From: Adineta vaga
Taxonomy: Eukaryota > Rotifera
NCBI GenBank assembly: GCA_021613535.1
Contig: CP075496.1
Location: forward strand, 3,410,001 to 3,474,000
Reading direction: 5' to 3'
DNA: 64,000 nt
Part shown: one piece after another, positions 36,531 through 49,004 of the stretch
Layout of the letters: every line of letters starts with the position of its first letter
Position numbering within the stretch: the first letter of the stretch is position 1
The notes under the pieces: generated by a model
The model's input: only the letters and a program-made list of their open reading frames with translations
Database searches by the model: none
What the model was told of the DNA's origin: nothing
Program-made: the position numbers and the translations under genes

Positions 36531-36676
36531 TGTTCGAGCTGGCAACTTTTTCGAGCAAGATCAAATGCCAATCGTTTTTTCTGGAAATCAAACCAACAAA
36601 ATATTAGATGTCATCATGCAAATGATATTTGCGTAAAAACCAATGCAAGACATACGTCAACGGTGACAATTGCCAT
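36440..36676 (-). CDS. Possible two-exon small protein, 53 residues
   Basis: A 21-nt first exon (36676-36656, MAIVTVD) ends at a GTATGT donor. The second exon (36580-36440) begins after TTTCCAG and reads KKRLAFDLARKSCQLEQFV then NHAPFHMMTPQQLQQ, ending in a stop. The splice signals are strong and the frame is intact. A further splice after QQSQ or before the stop is possible, so it may be the 5' part of a larger or truncated gene. It overlaps opposite-strand decayed coding, so one of the two readings is probably spurious. No family recognised. Confidence 0.3.
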
Positions 36677-37698
36677 TATTCTCATATATACGAAACAAGT
36701 ATGCGATCTGTTATTATCGTTTTACCTTTTCCTATATATAAGTGAACTGTGAACGCTCTTCTATTTCTATTTTTCTCAAAGGAATAATAGTCTGATTTTA
36801 CGCACCAAAAATTTTGTGAAGCATAGGATTAACTAATGAAGGAGAAAAGACATAAAAAGAGATAAATGTCGATACACTGAAATGATGAAGATGAGAATAT
36901 ATAAGTCTGTAGTCTTTTATATTTGAAATTAAATCATTTTGACTCAAACACTCTTAGGATTAGAACGACTTCAGAGACGAACCGTTTTCATTTGTGAAAA
37001 AAGCTTAATCATCTTCACTGTAATTAGCAATATCAATTGGAATAAAAACCATAGCACTTTTTACGCTTCGATTTCTATGCTTTGTCTTAATTTACAGTAA
37101 TCGTTTCTCTCGTAACCTTTACTTTTATTATCATATTCTGTATATACAAGATGTATCTTATTCATAAAAATTATCTAGTCACTTTTAGATTATCCTGTAG
37201 TTTAATATATTAAGACTATCATGGGACTTAGAGGAACTTGGGAGACGAACGAGAACATTATAAAGTAGGTGAATAATATAAGTGCAATTAACAGTTAAAT
37301 CATTCTTCTGGAAATCTGATGCTTCGTAGCAACCTCAATGCATTGATTTGCAGTAGTAAATTTTAGTGTTGAATAATATTAAAAATATTTTAGTCTCACT
37401 TATTTCCTCGATTCCCCCTAGATAAACTTTTCTCTAATCTTTTTTTACAATGAAAAGGATTGATCATCAGTTTCAGAATATACATGTATGTCATAATAAA
37501 TATTATATTCTAGCACCCCTCGTCCCACCGTTTTGATTTTAAATAAAGTCTGTTTTTTCCTCTAAATCCAGATTGAAATATAATAGACCATTGTATGCTA
37601 CGGCGGTTGATACTGTCTATTTTATGCTTTTAAGCGACGAACAGAGTTTATATGAACGCACACGGTTACATTCTTTATAGAATAGTTCTCTTGTCCAT
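36677..37698. other. Intergenic stretch, no gene seen
   Basis: About 1 kb of AT-rich sequence between relics, with no sustained coding signal on either strand. Confidence 0.45.
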
Positions 37699-38130
37699 TC
37701 AGAAAAACAAACTAAATATGAATTGTAATTTCTTTTTCACATGTTCGAGATTTCTTCTATAGTCTTTGAGAGCAGGATGCTCTGAAGGTAGTGATTGCTG
37801 TTTAATCGCAAAGACTGTTTCATGAAATTGAAGTGCACTTGCACTTGGATAATCATCCATATTATCATACAACAAATTGATGTTGCTGTAAGATTTAGTC
37901 GATTTAAGATCTTGAGGAGAAATAATTTTTCCCATGATAACAAGTGATTTTTCAAAGAAACTGCTGGCCTCTTCATATTTTCCTTGGTTGTAGCTCATCA
38001 TACCAAATTGACCATGAATTGCTGCTTTTTCACTATCGTTCATTGTTTGTTCAGGTAACACGCCATAAATCTCTTCAACTTTGTCATTTTGACCCAAATT
38101 GTGTAGTACTAAACCTAACCTTTGCTATCC
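37699..38130 (-). pseudogene. Truncated TPR (kinesin-light-chain-like) gene fragment
   Basis: The frame opens before the first Met with LGLVLHNLGQNDKVEEIYG, preceded by a stop and no obvious acceptor, so the 5' end is missing. Two TPR-type units follow: GQFGMMSYNQGKYEEASSFF with EKSLVIMGK, and NLLYDNMDDYPSASALQFHE. It ends with SLPSEHPALKDYRRNL, the spacing typical of kinesin-light-chain-like TPR arrays, then a Lys-rich tail and stop. TPR arrays of this type are usually longer, so I read this as a leftover C-terminal piece. It could still be expressed if an upstream exon exists. Confidence 0.55.
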
Positions 38131-38321
38131 ATCTACGTTTGGATAACTCTCCTCTCCTCTCGTACAGCCCATAGTCAGTGTCAGCAGAATAATTTATTAG
38201 TTCATGAATAGTAAGATGAGTAGAGACAAATTGGACGGCAATGAATGTTTGATTTCAATTTATTTTTCTACTACAAAAATCAATGACAAATAGAAAAAAA
38301 AACGAAAGTTCTATTCTTAGT

Positions 38322-38528
38322 TTAACCAATCGGCAATAAATTAACCAATGAAAAATCTGGTGTGCCTGGATCAGGTCCAAGTTTAAATCCCAAATAGATC
38401 ACCAATGGTACAAATCCAAAATAAATTGCATATGGACTATAACCAAAAACCGACTGAAGACGTCGTTTAATATCATCCGAAGACTTTTTGCCAGAACGAG
38501 ATGCTGTATTCGGTGATCTCGAAAACAT
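38322..38528 (-). CDS. TOMM7: Mitochondrial import receptor subunit TOM7
   Basis: A single-exon gene of 68 residues (human TOM7 has 55). TOM7 is a small tail-anchored component of the outer-membrane import pore. The diagnostic stretch is DIKRRLQSVFGYSPYAIYFG, followed by FVPLVIYLGFKLGPDPGTPD, matching the animal form (A-I-r-w-G-F-i-P-L-V-I-Y-L-G-F-K-r-G-a-D-P-G). The N-terminus is longer and Ser/Arg-rich, as often seen in invertebrates. The family match is very strong despite the small size. Confidence 0.92.
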   Translation of the reverse strand: MFSRSPNTASRSGKKSSDDIKRRLQSVFGYSPYAIYFGFVPLVIYLGFKLGPDPGTPDFSLVNLLPIG

Positions 38529-39880
38529 GATTTGTTTAATCTATAAGATAGTACTAGATTTCTCTTTCTTGTTTAACACAGAAACATCTAAATAATTTTC
38601 TTTCGAATTCTCTTGATTTTTATTCCAACAAAAAGAAGAAAGAAAAGAAATATGTAGTAATAGTTCAGCACAACAAAAAAGTACGAATTAAAAAAATGAC
38701 AACAATCAATGATGGATCATGAAGCGAAAGAGACAAAAGAAAGAAAGAAAGAAAGGAACGAAAGAGAAAAACTAACGAATGTGTGTAATATGTAAAAAAA
38801 AATGAGAGAAGAAAAACAAATGAAAGTATAAGAAAGGTTCCACAAACATAGACACAAGCGTTTGGTTTATTAGTTAGAAGAAGATCTGCGCGCCAAATTG
38901 CCTGTTTTATTTGAAGGTACAAAATATGGAGAGAGCAACTCCACCGGAAAGTTGTGCTCTTTCTCAAATCATGCCGTTTGCTTTTGTTTTTTTTTCACAG
39001 TCTGATAGAATGCTGATCATGATGATAGAATAAAAAATAAATAAACAAAAAATATAATCGAATATCAAAAAACAAAACGCAGAAGAATGTGTTGATGATG
39101 AACAGGTTAAATAATGACACCAATAACAGTAACAATAACAATAATGAGAAAATGCTGCCCACTAGAGAGAAGAGAAAAAACAAAAGCTGAGATGAATGAA
39201 GAGAGAAAAATCATACAAAATAAAACTTGTGTACAAAATAAACGGGAAAAAGAACACAGAGAAACAAATAAGAAGAAAACAAAAATCATCCAATGATTGT
39301 TCTTCTTTTTTCTTCAATCAAAGAGAAAAAAAATGGTTCAAGATATTATCATTCACCAAACACAGATAATCATCTCTTAGGAAAAACAAAACACCACCAT
39401 ACAATCATATTCGACTTATAAGCCAATATATATATATATGTAGAAAGATTGCACAACAGAAAACCGAAAAAGATCAAAGATGCGCTAGATAAATTTGGCT
39501 TTTTCTAAAGTATTTATCAGAGAGAAAGAAAAAAAACACGAACAAGTACGAGATCATCCAACGACTTATCCTCCACAATGAAAGAGATGAGAAAGAAAAA
39601 GACTAACAACATTTATTCGAAACGCGTTAGGCCTTACGGAAACAAAAATCAAGAAAGAACATATGCGCAAAAAATGTTCACAAGAAGATGAAGAAGAGCA
39701 AACGAAAAAGAGAAATTTACACAAAAACAAGAGTAGAAAAATCATGTGTTACAACATAGGAAAATAAACAAAAGAGAAGAAAAAGAAAAACAATGAATGA
39801 TAATAATCAAATAACAACATTGACAAAAAAAAGGAAAGAAAACAATCGATTTTGGTCATTTAAGATAGATTTCTTTTTTT
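38529..39880. other. CPEB 3' flank and TOM7 promoter
   Basis: About 1.35 kb of A-rich (T-rich on minus) sequence. On the minus strand it should include the 3' UTR of the CPEB gene. A minus-strand AATAAA at about 38906-38911 is a possible CPEB poly(A) signal. Several TTTTAT-type elements lie upstream of it. No gene seen. Confidence 0.4.
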
Positions 39881-42420
39881 TTACCAACGAAATGGTAATG
39901 TACGCGGACGATCAGCGCCTTCTTTAACCAATGGTTTATGATATTCACGACCGGCACGTGCATGAATAGATGCCCAACATGTTTCACAATAATATTGTAA
40001 ACATGTAACATTAGCACAAAAAAATGGAGCAAATTTTCCACCACAACGTGCACCAGCACATTCATCGCATAATTGATCATCGAGAACATAAGGTTTAACT
40101 TCCACCTAAAAAGAACATGTCTCCGACGTAGTCATTAGAAAAGAAACATACTCGTTTGTCAATTTCTCCATGTTGTAGTTGTACGAAACGAGCGGATATC
40201 GCTGCAATATAACTTTGTTGATTTGAAAAAGCAACACGACCGGCTCCTTTCGGATATTTTAATTCAGGATCTGTGTCAATTCCAGCATAACATACACCAC
40301 CATACAATCGATCCATAATCATTGCTAATTCAACTAGTATAAATGAAATTATTTCAAAATTAAAAGAAATAAATTTGTTCAAATAAGTTCTTACCTGCTC
40401 GTAATGGTCGAGGAACACCACCGACAAAAATTGTTTTTCTTGGATCTAATGGTTGAGAACCATCCATAACAAAATCAGAATCAGCTAAAAGCCATGGACG
40501 TATTTGTACTGCTTTGTCTTTCATACTTGGACTTGAAACACACATATACAATTTGGAATCATCAATAACACATTCGTCAATTAATTCTTGTACTGAACGT
40601 TCATATGTAAATATTAGAAAAGCATAACCTTTAGGAGGAAAATAAGATTTGCTTTCTTGTTTATGTGGCCAATCAACAATTAAAGGACCGAATCGTTGAA
40701 AATGGGCAATAATTTCCTCTATAAAAACAAACAATCAATCAATCGATCGTATTTGTACGAAAAACAACAAAATTCGTTACCTTCATCAATATCCGGTGGT
40801 AAACCACCAACGAAAACTTTACGTGAAAAACGTTCTTCTTTACTCATATCAACGGGCATTGCACGTGGTGAACCAAATAAACCAGTTGATGATGATGGTC
40901 CGCCACCACCACCACCAACAGATATTAAACTTTCGGTATCAAGTATACTTCCCATTCCACTATCATCACTATAAACACGTTTGACTCCATCGGTTGTAAC
41001 ATTTCTCATCATATCCATGATTTGTTGAAATGAATTCATATCGTATGCATCAGTTGACTAGAAATGTAAATATAACACAAAAATAAGAAAAGATCAAAAA
41101 TGAAAGTCTTTTCTTACATTCATTGTTGGAAAATTTTGATCAATATCATTTCCATTGATGATATGCGGCGGCGGTGGTGGTGATTGTCCATTTTGTGTTT
41201 GAATAAAATTTGTCATGACAGGTGTACGTTGAAGTTGATTTGATAGAGATTGAATATTATTGTATTTATTTTGATTTGTTATCGTTGCTGATGATGATGG
41301 AAGAAATGGAAAGTAATTATTCTGTGTTGTTAATGATGACGGTTTTTTCGTTTGAGACATTTGATGATTACCATTACCCATCATTAATGTTTGACTTAAA
41401 TTATTTGATGAGTTATTGCCATTTCCAATTGGATTTGTTAATGATGGTACTGGACGACGAGATCTAAACAAAAGACATGTGAGTAATCGGTGAATTTGCG
41501 AAAAAACAATCAAACTTACGATGTTGCCGGAAATCCATGAGGAATAGATGTATTATTCCATGATGATGGTGATGGTGGTTGTTGTTGGATATGCGATGGT
41601 GGCATAGATAAATTCGTTTGTGGACCTTGACTATTCCATAATGGTGATGGTATAGCTGTTCGTCCATTTAATGATGGCGCTGATTGAGTTGGAGGAGCTG
41701 AAATACCATTACGAATTGATTGATTTGAAAAATTATGTGATGCTGTTATTGGTCTCCTCTGTATTGCCTATAAAGTAAAATTAATTTCATTTTTTCTTAA
41801 AAACAAGGAAATTATCCTGTTTACTTGTTGATAAGATAATTGCTGCTGCTGTTGTTGTTGTTGTTGCATGGCCATAAGTGGTGGCGGTGTTGTCGTTTGT
41901 GGTGAGAACATTCGACCCCCATCATGCATATCAAATGGATGATCACCGGAGGCACTACCCAATGGATCAGTACCATTACTCCATGGTGAACCTTGGAATG
42001 TAGACTGAAGATCAGGAAGTACACCGTTTTGATACGAATTTATTGATAATTTTCCATCATTAAGAATTCCATTTCCATTGCTATTTAATTGTTGTTGTTG
42101 TTGATGATAATGATGATGATGATGATGATCAGTACCGTTAACTGTCACTGGTGATGATGATGTTGGTGTTGTTGATGAACTATTGCTTGTATTCGCATTA
42201 AGTGCAAGTTTTGTAGTCAAGCTTTCGGTACTCATTGGATTATACGAATACCAGCTCGGTGAGAGGAAAGACCTGAAAGTATAAACAAATGTTTAAAATA
42301 GTTTTTTCAAAGAGAAAAATAATTAAAATCATGAATAATGACGATGTTATGAATGGAAAACAAATACCTGGTAGAAATCGCCGGTGCTGCGGCTGATGAA
42401 GCCGTAGCTAAGGAATACAT
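39881..42420 (-). CDS. CPEB: Cytoplasmic polyadenylation element-binding protein (CPEB2/3/4-like)
   Basis: RNA-binding regulator of poly(A) tail length and translation. The start is MYSLATASSAAAP in a 53-nt first exon (42420-42368), spliced in frame to SFLSPSWYSYNPMSTES. The N-terminal half is low complexity: His run, poly-Gln (MAMQQQQQQQQQLS), Ser/Asn/Pro-rich. RRM1 has RKVFVGGLPPDIDE, EEIIAHFQRFGP and GYAFLIFTYE. RRM2 has KTIFVGGVPRPLRA, LAMIMDRLYGGVCYAGIDTD and KGAGRVAFSNQQSY. The C-terminal ZZ-type zinc module has CDECAGARCGGKFAPFFC, CLQYYCETCWASIHARAG and H-K-P. These features are those of the CPEB2-4 group rather than CPEB1. At least seven exons. Confidence 0.93.
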
Positions 42421-44186
42421 GATTATAATAAGAGATGTGATTACAAAAAACGCTTTTTTCGAAAAAGATTACTGATACAAATTGTTTTTCATTATCGACT
42501 TGACGCGCGCGTGTTGTTTTAGATTCTTAATGAATTTCTTTTGTTTTTAGGTTACTAAGAAGGTCACAAATGATTATTTTAAGCTAAAGACAAAATCTGA
42601 CAACAAAGTGAGAAATCATTTCGACCGACATATACGACGACAAATAGTAGAGAGTCTTGTGTATATGTATGTGTATGCACGCTACACAATCAGAAGAGAG
42701 TGAAAGAGAGCGATTGAACTACGACGACAACATTGTTTGCACACGCGTCTCGTCGGCGGGTTTTTTTTCCTCTTGCGAGAGTAAGAAAAAGAAGAAGAAA
42801 AAAAGATGTTCTCTATAAATGACAATAGAAGGAAAAAAGAGATTGCTTGTAGAGTGTGCACACGACATTGATGACCTACTCTCACTCACCATCTCATTTC
42901 TCTCTCTGTATATACATATATATATATATATGTAAGGATTGTATAGCAGGGAAATCAACATACTATTGCTGCTGATTGTAATATTTCTGTCTATTTTTCT
43001 ATTCGATGCTTTTCAATCAGTAACATACAATGATACTTTCTATGTGTTATTCTCTGCTTCATTTGATGCCACCATCATCAGTAGCAACGTCAATGACGTT
43101 CGTCACTATATAGAACGAGTTCTCTCTATTCGTGTCATTTACTTTCTATCTACGCTACATAAAATATTCAGAGAGAAAAAATTAATGAATAAGGATGAAT
43201 AAATGAAAGTAAAGGAAGAAGAAAAAAAAGAAATCTATTAGCTGCGAAAAAATATTGGTCAATTGTCACTTTGCTTATTGAATGTAGCAAATAGAGTAAC
43301 CATCTGTTCAATTCATACGAAAGAAAACTGATTTCCTTCTACCTATTTCAATAATTAGACATGCTGTTTTTATATTCTCATCAATATCTGAGTATAGTCA
43401 AAGGAAGGGTCAGAGTTTTTTATTAGATGTTCACAGCTGTCGCAAGAATACTCTTTTACTTAGTTACTTTCGTTCTAATTTCTAAAAATACGACTAATAA
43501 AAAAAGAATTCTTTTCACTTACCTTTAATAATTAATCAAAGATAAGACGACTAGAAAAATTGACCACAATTGATTCGATAAAATTAGTGCATAAAAATAA
43601 AAAATAAGTCAATCTAAAACACAAAATAAAAAGGCTACTGTTGGTATTTTATTATTATTATTATTATTATTTTCCGAATGAAGATCATCGATATAAAAAT
43701 CTGTCAACCATAATATTGATATAAATATCTCATAGGAAAGAAAAAAAAACGACAAGAGGAAATGAGAGTGAAAGTGAGAGGGGAAACAAAAAAAACACAT
43801 CTAAAAGTTTTTGATGATTCTAAAATATTCAACTGTTCATGTATAGTTTTTTTTTCTTTTGCAATCAGTAAAAATTCATTCCCTGATACCCGTGTATGAC
43901 TAAATTGTATAAGATAAAGATAAACAGAAAGAGAGAAAAGAGATGAAGCAGAAGCGAATCTCACTGTAATACATACAAAATATAATATATATATATAGAT
44001 ATCACTTAGGAACACAAAAAACAACAACAACAACAAAAAATGATATTTTGTTTGTTTTCTTGATCACTCCGCATTTGCACTACTAATCTACGTGAAATAT
44101 TTTAATATTAGAAGAAGAAGAAGTAGAAAGAAAAAAAAGGAAACGGAGAAGAGAGAGGCAAGTAAATATTTGTGTAATCATGACTA
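42421..44186. other. Intergenic stretch, CPEB upstream region
   Basis: About 1.8 kb. It contains a TA run (about 42915-42932) and an ATT run (about 43648-43671). No coding exon recognised; the first CPEB exon ends here, and a distal non-coding exon cannot be excluded. Confidence 0.45.
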
Positions 44187-46333
44187 TCATCGAATATCCG
44201 TATCGAATGCATAGTGTTGCGAACGTATATATTGATAATTACTTGGTTCATTATCAATAACATTATCATAGAATGATGAAGAACGTTTTAATTTCTCATA
44301 ACCATCATCATTATCATCATGTATAAATGATGTTGTGATCATATGAGATATTTGTACATGTTCATCATCATCAATAATATCACTTTTTGAACTTATGGTA
44401 TCATCATCGTCAGCAAAATGACCTTGTCGTCTTCGATATCCACTTAAAGATTGATCCGCACTCGATAAAACTGTACAACTATCATATTCAGTTAGATATT
44501 GTTGATCATTAGTTTGAAATGGTTTTGTTAAACGTTTGATTTCCATATATTGTGTTTCAATGGATGTATCACGTAAGTTTACTATAGATGGTGAATCTTC
44601 ATCGGCTGTTGCTAATGGCGCTAGAGAAGTGACGAGAAAGGTTTCCGTTACAGGTATGGATGTACCTTTAGGCGACATTTGACTCGTAAGGAGTCGTGGT
44701 GATGTCATTGATTTATTTGGTGTTGAAATAGTCGGTTCTAAAATTGAAAAAAATCAAAAGTTGCTTTGATCTATCAACAGTAATAAGTCTATACTAATGG
44801 CTCTATTGTCCTTGTCTATCAAAACTTTCTCCATTGTCTTCAAAAAAAAAACCTTCGATAAACTTGATACATCGAATTATCAGCAGATTTTCATTCTCAA
44901 GGTCAACACATTTTCATTCGAAACAAACTTACTTGTATCATCTGAATTGGTATTCTTATTTGAATTATTATCTGTTAATTTTGTAATATCACCCATTGAA
45001 ATATTGAATGGTTTAGTTGGTATTTCATTTTCCGTTGGTGGTGGTAATAGAAGTAAATTATTCTGTTTTAATTTCTCATAACATACAATATATTCTTCAA
45101 TAATTTCATCGATCGTTAAAGATGAATTAGCAAAATTTGTACATAAATCATTTTTTAAAAATGAATTGATACTATCAAATGTTTTTAAATGCAAAAGTTT
45201 TTTTCTATGAATACGTAGAATACAAAATGCTGTTGTTAATAGAACTTGTTCACCATCTAAGACAAATATATCCCATATACGAAGTGTCAAAGGAAATGGT
45301 AAACAATCTAAATAAATAAACCAATCAATTTCTGAAAATAAACAACCATTGAAATTATTCATCACATACCAAGATAACAAAGCATAAACCAACGAATAGT
45401 ATACAAATCACTTTGGACTTGATAGGTATGAAAATGTTTGTAAACTTTTGGTAACATTTTTTTCATAATTTTTTCGAATTGTGCTTGAAAACGAAATAAT
45501 TTTGGAAATCCTGGACAAAAAAATCCATGCATCATCCAACGTGATCCCGTCATTAATTGACAAAATGCCCAGAAAGCTTCCTCTTCCGGTAAATAAAAAA
45601 GTAAGAAAGCAACAATTTGATTCATTCCTTGTGTATAACCAATTTCTGTGTTATATACACTAGAAAAACACACACACACAAATGAAAACATGATGTTTGA
45701 ATTGAAATCAACATACCTATATGCAGCCAATATGGAAAATAAATGTTTTTGTCTAATACAATAACGATTGCAAAACATTTGATGATTTCTATATGTACGA
45801 TGAACATCCAAATCAATCTGACTTAAATATGTTGATGTCAATCGAGCTTTTCGCTTTAAAATTTCATAATAACCTTTGTTAACACGTAATTGTTCATCAA
45901 GATCAAATAACCGGGACCAAAATGCACCACGTAATGTGCTTGGTAAACCTTTATACATTCGTCTTCGTAATTGTTCATTGTCTCGTGTGATTGTATGACT
46001 TGATTTTCTTAACATTTTATTCCAACGTTCACTACGTTTAATTTCTTGTTGAATTTGTTTCTTTTCATTGATTGTTAAGGATTTTGTTGGTTGATCATGT
46101 ATAAAACCGTAATGATCGATCGCATTTGGATCAGTTGTTGAAAGACGTGGTGATTGTAAATGACTCGGATCAGGAATTAAATCAGGTAATTTACCTTCAT
46201 GTTCATAAAGAAGAAAAAGTTTTTCACGTTCATCTAATTGTTTCTTAGGTATTTTATCAACATGTGTTAAGACAGGTGTGGATGGTGGTAATGGTAAAGG
46301 TGGTGGATTACTTGTTATTGATGACTGTTTCAT
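44187..46333 (-). CDS. TBC-domain Rab GTPase-activating protein (USP6NL/RN-tre-like)
   Basis: Rab-GAP that switches off Rab proteins in membrane traffic. Starts MKQSSITSNPPPLPLPP, then a linker, then the TBC domain. MYKGLPSTLRGAFWSRLFDLD opens the domain; the Arg finger is in QIDLDVHRTYRNHQMF (I-X-X-D-X-X-R) and the Gln finger in IGYTQGMNQI. After it come LPEEEAFWAFCQLMTG, MHGFFCPGFPKLFRFQ, PFPLTLRIWDIFVLDGEQVL and ILRIHRKKLL, which match USP6NL-type TBC proteins closely. A Ser/Asp-rich tail ends near HYAFDTDIR. About five exons; the tail is joined to the TBC part by an intron at about 44740-44930. It lies 85 bp downstream of the histone-fold gene on the same strand. Confidence 0.9.
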
Positions 46334-46418
46334 TCAAATCTACAAGAAAGAAGAAATATTTATTTAATATCTGACAAATGAATGAGTGAATGAATGAATG
46401 AATGAACAAAGAATGTTT

Positions 46419-46703
46419 TTAATCAAATGAACCATCAAGAAATTCATAGATTGTATTTGTATTTATTGAACTAAAGATATGTAAACGATCTAACCGTTTT
46501 GATGCACATTGTTTCATTGAATTATGAGCATCTCGTGTTAACATTCGAATAAATTCTTCTGTTGCTAATGTTAATAAATAGACACTATCTTGACTAATCA
46601 TTCGTGTATTATTATCAAGTTTAATGATGGATTTAACTTTTGTTAATGGTAATTGATATGAACGTGCTGAAGATAACTTCGTTTGATCCGTTGATGAAGC
46701 CAT
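46419..46703 (-). CDS. Histone-fold protein, POLE4/CHRAC1-like
   Basis: 94 residues, no introns. Histone-fold subunit of the NF-YC-related group. The motif LPLTKVKSIIKLDNNTRM, then SQDSVYLLTLATEEFIRML, matches the alpha1-alpha2 region of DNA polymerase epsilon subunit 4 (LPLARVKALVKAD...; I-L-A-R-A-A-E-L-F-V). The C-terminus IYEFLDGSFD resembles the POLE4 ending (FLEGTLD), whereas CHRAC1 proteins continue with an acidic tail. POLE4 is therefore favoured. It would pair with a POLE3-like partner in polymerase epsilon and chromatin complexes. Confidence 0.72.
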   Translation of the reverse strand: MASSTDQTKLSSARSYQLPLTKVKSIIKLDNNTRMISQDSVYLLTLATEEFIRMLTRDAHNSMKQCASKRLDRLHIFSSINTNTIYEFLDGSFD

Positions 46704-47558
46704 TTATTCTATTAACAAAAGAATTAATAATAATAAACAATTCTTTTTTTCTTGTTGTTGTTGTTCGTTCAATTGACGAATGAGAAATTAATAAAAACTT
46801 TTAGAAAAAAAAATATATTTTACCGATTTTCAAACGATTTCTTTTGGAATTTTATTCCAGAAAAAAATCATTTGAATAAAAAATTTTCGTTCGTAGATGT
46901 CAGTAGAATTGATAGAAGATTGGTGGAAAAAGATATATTTTCTCAACAATTTCTTTTGCTCGTGTGGGATGATGATATCATGAAACATAACACAATAGTT
47001 GTCAATCCTCATCATTATTTATTAAATCGAATAAAACTTTTCGGAAGATTCTCAATCACTATTGAACTAATCGAGTTAGATTGTCTAGTATCGGTAAGAT
47101 GTAATAAAGGTGTGAAAGAGTACACATGCTTGCTTGCTTTTTTTTTCTTTTGAACAAAGAAATGAAGTCTGAAAAGTCGGTGTAAAACATCGACGACATA
47201 TGGCTGATTTTGCCTCTATCATTACATTGTCTGAGAAAGAATCGCTTGTAGGAAGAGAAGTTCTGTTTTCTTTATAAGATTAGCGAGATTTTAGTCGTAA
47301 AAGGAGTTTTTCAATCGAAAAGATTTTGATTGATCATTAAAAAGAGAAAGAATTCGAGGTGAAAATTATATATATTTTTGTTATTTTTATCGAAGTTCAA
47401 TTAAAAAGAAAAACTTATTTCCTTTCTTTTCGCATAGAAATTCTACTTGAGACATAAAGAAAACTGAGTACTTCCTGGCCGCTTTGATTTAAAAAAGAAC
47501 GAAGTCAATTGATATTTGAGAAGTAAATTTCTCACATGATTTCATCTATTCTTCAGAT
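46704..47558. other. Divergent intergenic region
   Basis: About 850 bp between the minus-strand histone-fold gene and the plus-strand DUF2358 gene, so it probably holds both promoters. The 133-codon open frame within it (46752-47153) has no motif, runs through T-rich sequence and is judged non-coding. Confidence 0.5.
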
Positions 47559-48689
47559 ATGTCTTGTTTACTATTAACGTCAAATAGATCCTATTTCAAA
47601 TTTCCTTTATATACAATCTATCGTCATCTATCAATCAACGAACGTTTTAATCATGATTATATATTAATCCCAAAACCTCAATCCAATCTTGGGTGCAATT
47701 CAAATCAACAAAATGAAATGACAATTTTTAAAATGAATTATATACAAAAACGTTTCGTCACATTACATGTACCAGGAACGGATGAAAGACCACCATCAAA
47801 AAAATTTGACCTCAAAACTCCATTTCGATTTCCGCCCGGTAATCCAAATGATAAACCCAAACTAGAACATTTACGTTTTGTTGAAGATCAATTAAAACAA
47901 ATTGTAAATTATTCATCTCATTCTCTTCTTTATAGAATATTTTTCTTGTCTTTCAGTTACCAGATTTTTGTAAACGAATGCATCCATATGCTTTATATAC
48001 AGCTGATCTTGTATTTGAAAATTATTATGATCATCCACCCAAAATTATCAAGTAGGCAATGTATGTGTGATTGAAAATAGATAGACATAGTAGAGAAATA
48101 AGAAATGAAATTTTGAAATCGAAAGAAACTGATGAATATCTATTTTCAAGCATGAGAATCTTGTCGTGTGTTTTGTTGACGATTTTAACTTGGAATTTTG
48201 ATTATAGAGGAGCAGGAGGTTATGCCTTGGCTTTATTTTGGATTCGGATGAAATTAAACTTTACATTAATGAATGTAACTGTTCATTTATTAAAAACAAC
48301 GGTTGATGAAGAGTCAAATTGTGTTAAAGTACGATGGCGAGTATCTGGTTTATCAAATAAATCATTTGTTGGAGTTCTAAAAGGTTGGAGGAAACCAAGA
48401 GATGTAGCTGGAAATATTCGTGATTATATTGAGTATGTATCTCAACTTAAAAAAAAAAAACAATAACAAAATGTTCACTTTTTCAGACATATTGATGGAC
48501 TCTCAACATTCTATGTTCGAGGTGATGGTCGAATTTACAAACATCGTGTTGATCGAGTAATATTTCATTTTTCGTCAGATATTCTTATTTGGTTTTTCTT
48601 TATAGATAATGGTTGATGAAGATAAAGAATTGGCATCAACAGCAATGAATAAGAAGAAACTGCCTGCAACAGCATCTGCGTCTTCCTAG
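47559..48689 (+). CDS. C6orf136-like protein (DUF2358), probably mitochondrial
   Basis: Five exons: 47559-47903, 47957-48051, 48208-48432, 48487-48556, 48606-48689. The core matches the conserved domain of human C6orf136: LPDFCKRMHPYALYTADLVF, GAGGYALALFWIRMKLNF, VKVRWRVSGL and HIDGLSTFYVRGDGRIYKHR. The domain resembles the SnoaL/NTF2-like fold and its role is unknown. The N-terminus (MSCLLLTSNRSYFKFPLY, many Arg/Ser/Lys) could be a mitochondrial targeting sequence. Introns are 49-156 nt and the joins keep frame. The short Lys/Ala-rich tail ends ATASASS. Confidence 0.8.
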
Positions 48690-49004
48690 TAGAATTTAGC
48701 ATTGTGTTTTTATATCTTTGTTTTATTTATTGATAAAGAAGAAAAAACATGAAATAATCATCACGTAGTGATATATATATATGAGAAATAAACATCGTAT
48801 CTTCTTTTTCATTTCTAGATTTATTTATAATTTTGTTCTTGAAACAAAGTAGGTGAAATATACATCTTAATTTTCGCAGGAAATTATTGTTTTTCTTTTG
48901 CTCGCGATATAATTGCATATTCGGAGTTATTTTTCTCGTTTGATTTTATTCGAATCTTTCTTTTTTTCTTAAAATTAAGAAATAGAAAAGAAAACTATAC
49001 ATCT
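48690..49004. other. Short spacer before OSBP
   Basis: 315 bp of AT-rich sequence with no gene. Confidence 0.4.

Noticed and set aside
42939-43202. 87-codon plus-strand open frame upstream of CPEB
   Set aside because: No family motif and no splice context; composition like surrounding intergenic DNA.
46752-47153. 133-codon plus-strand open frame
   Set aside because: Phe/Lys/Ile-rich translation of T-rich intergenic DNA, no motif, in the shared promoter region of two divergent genes.
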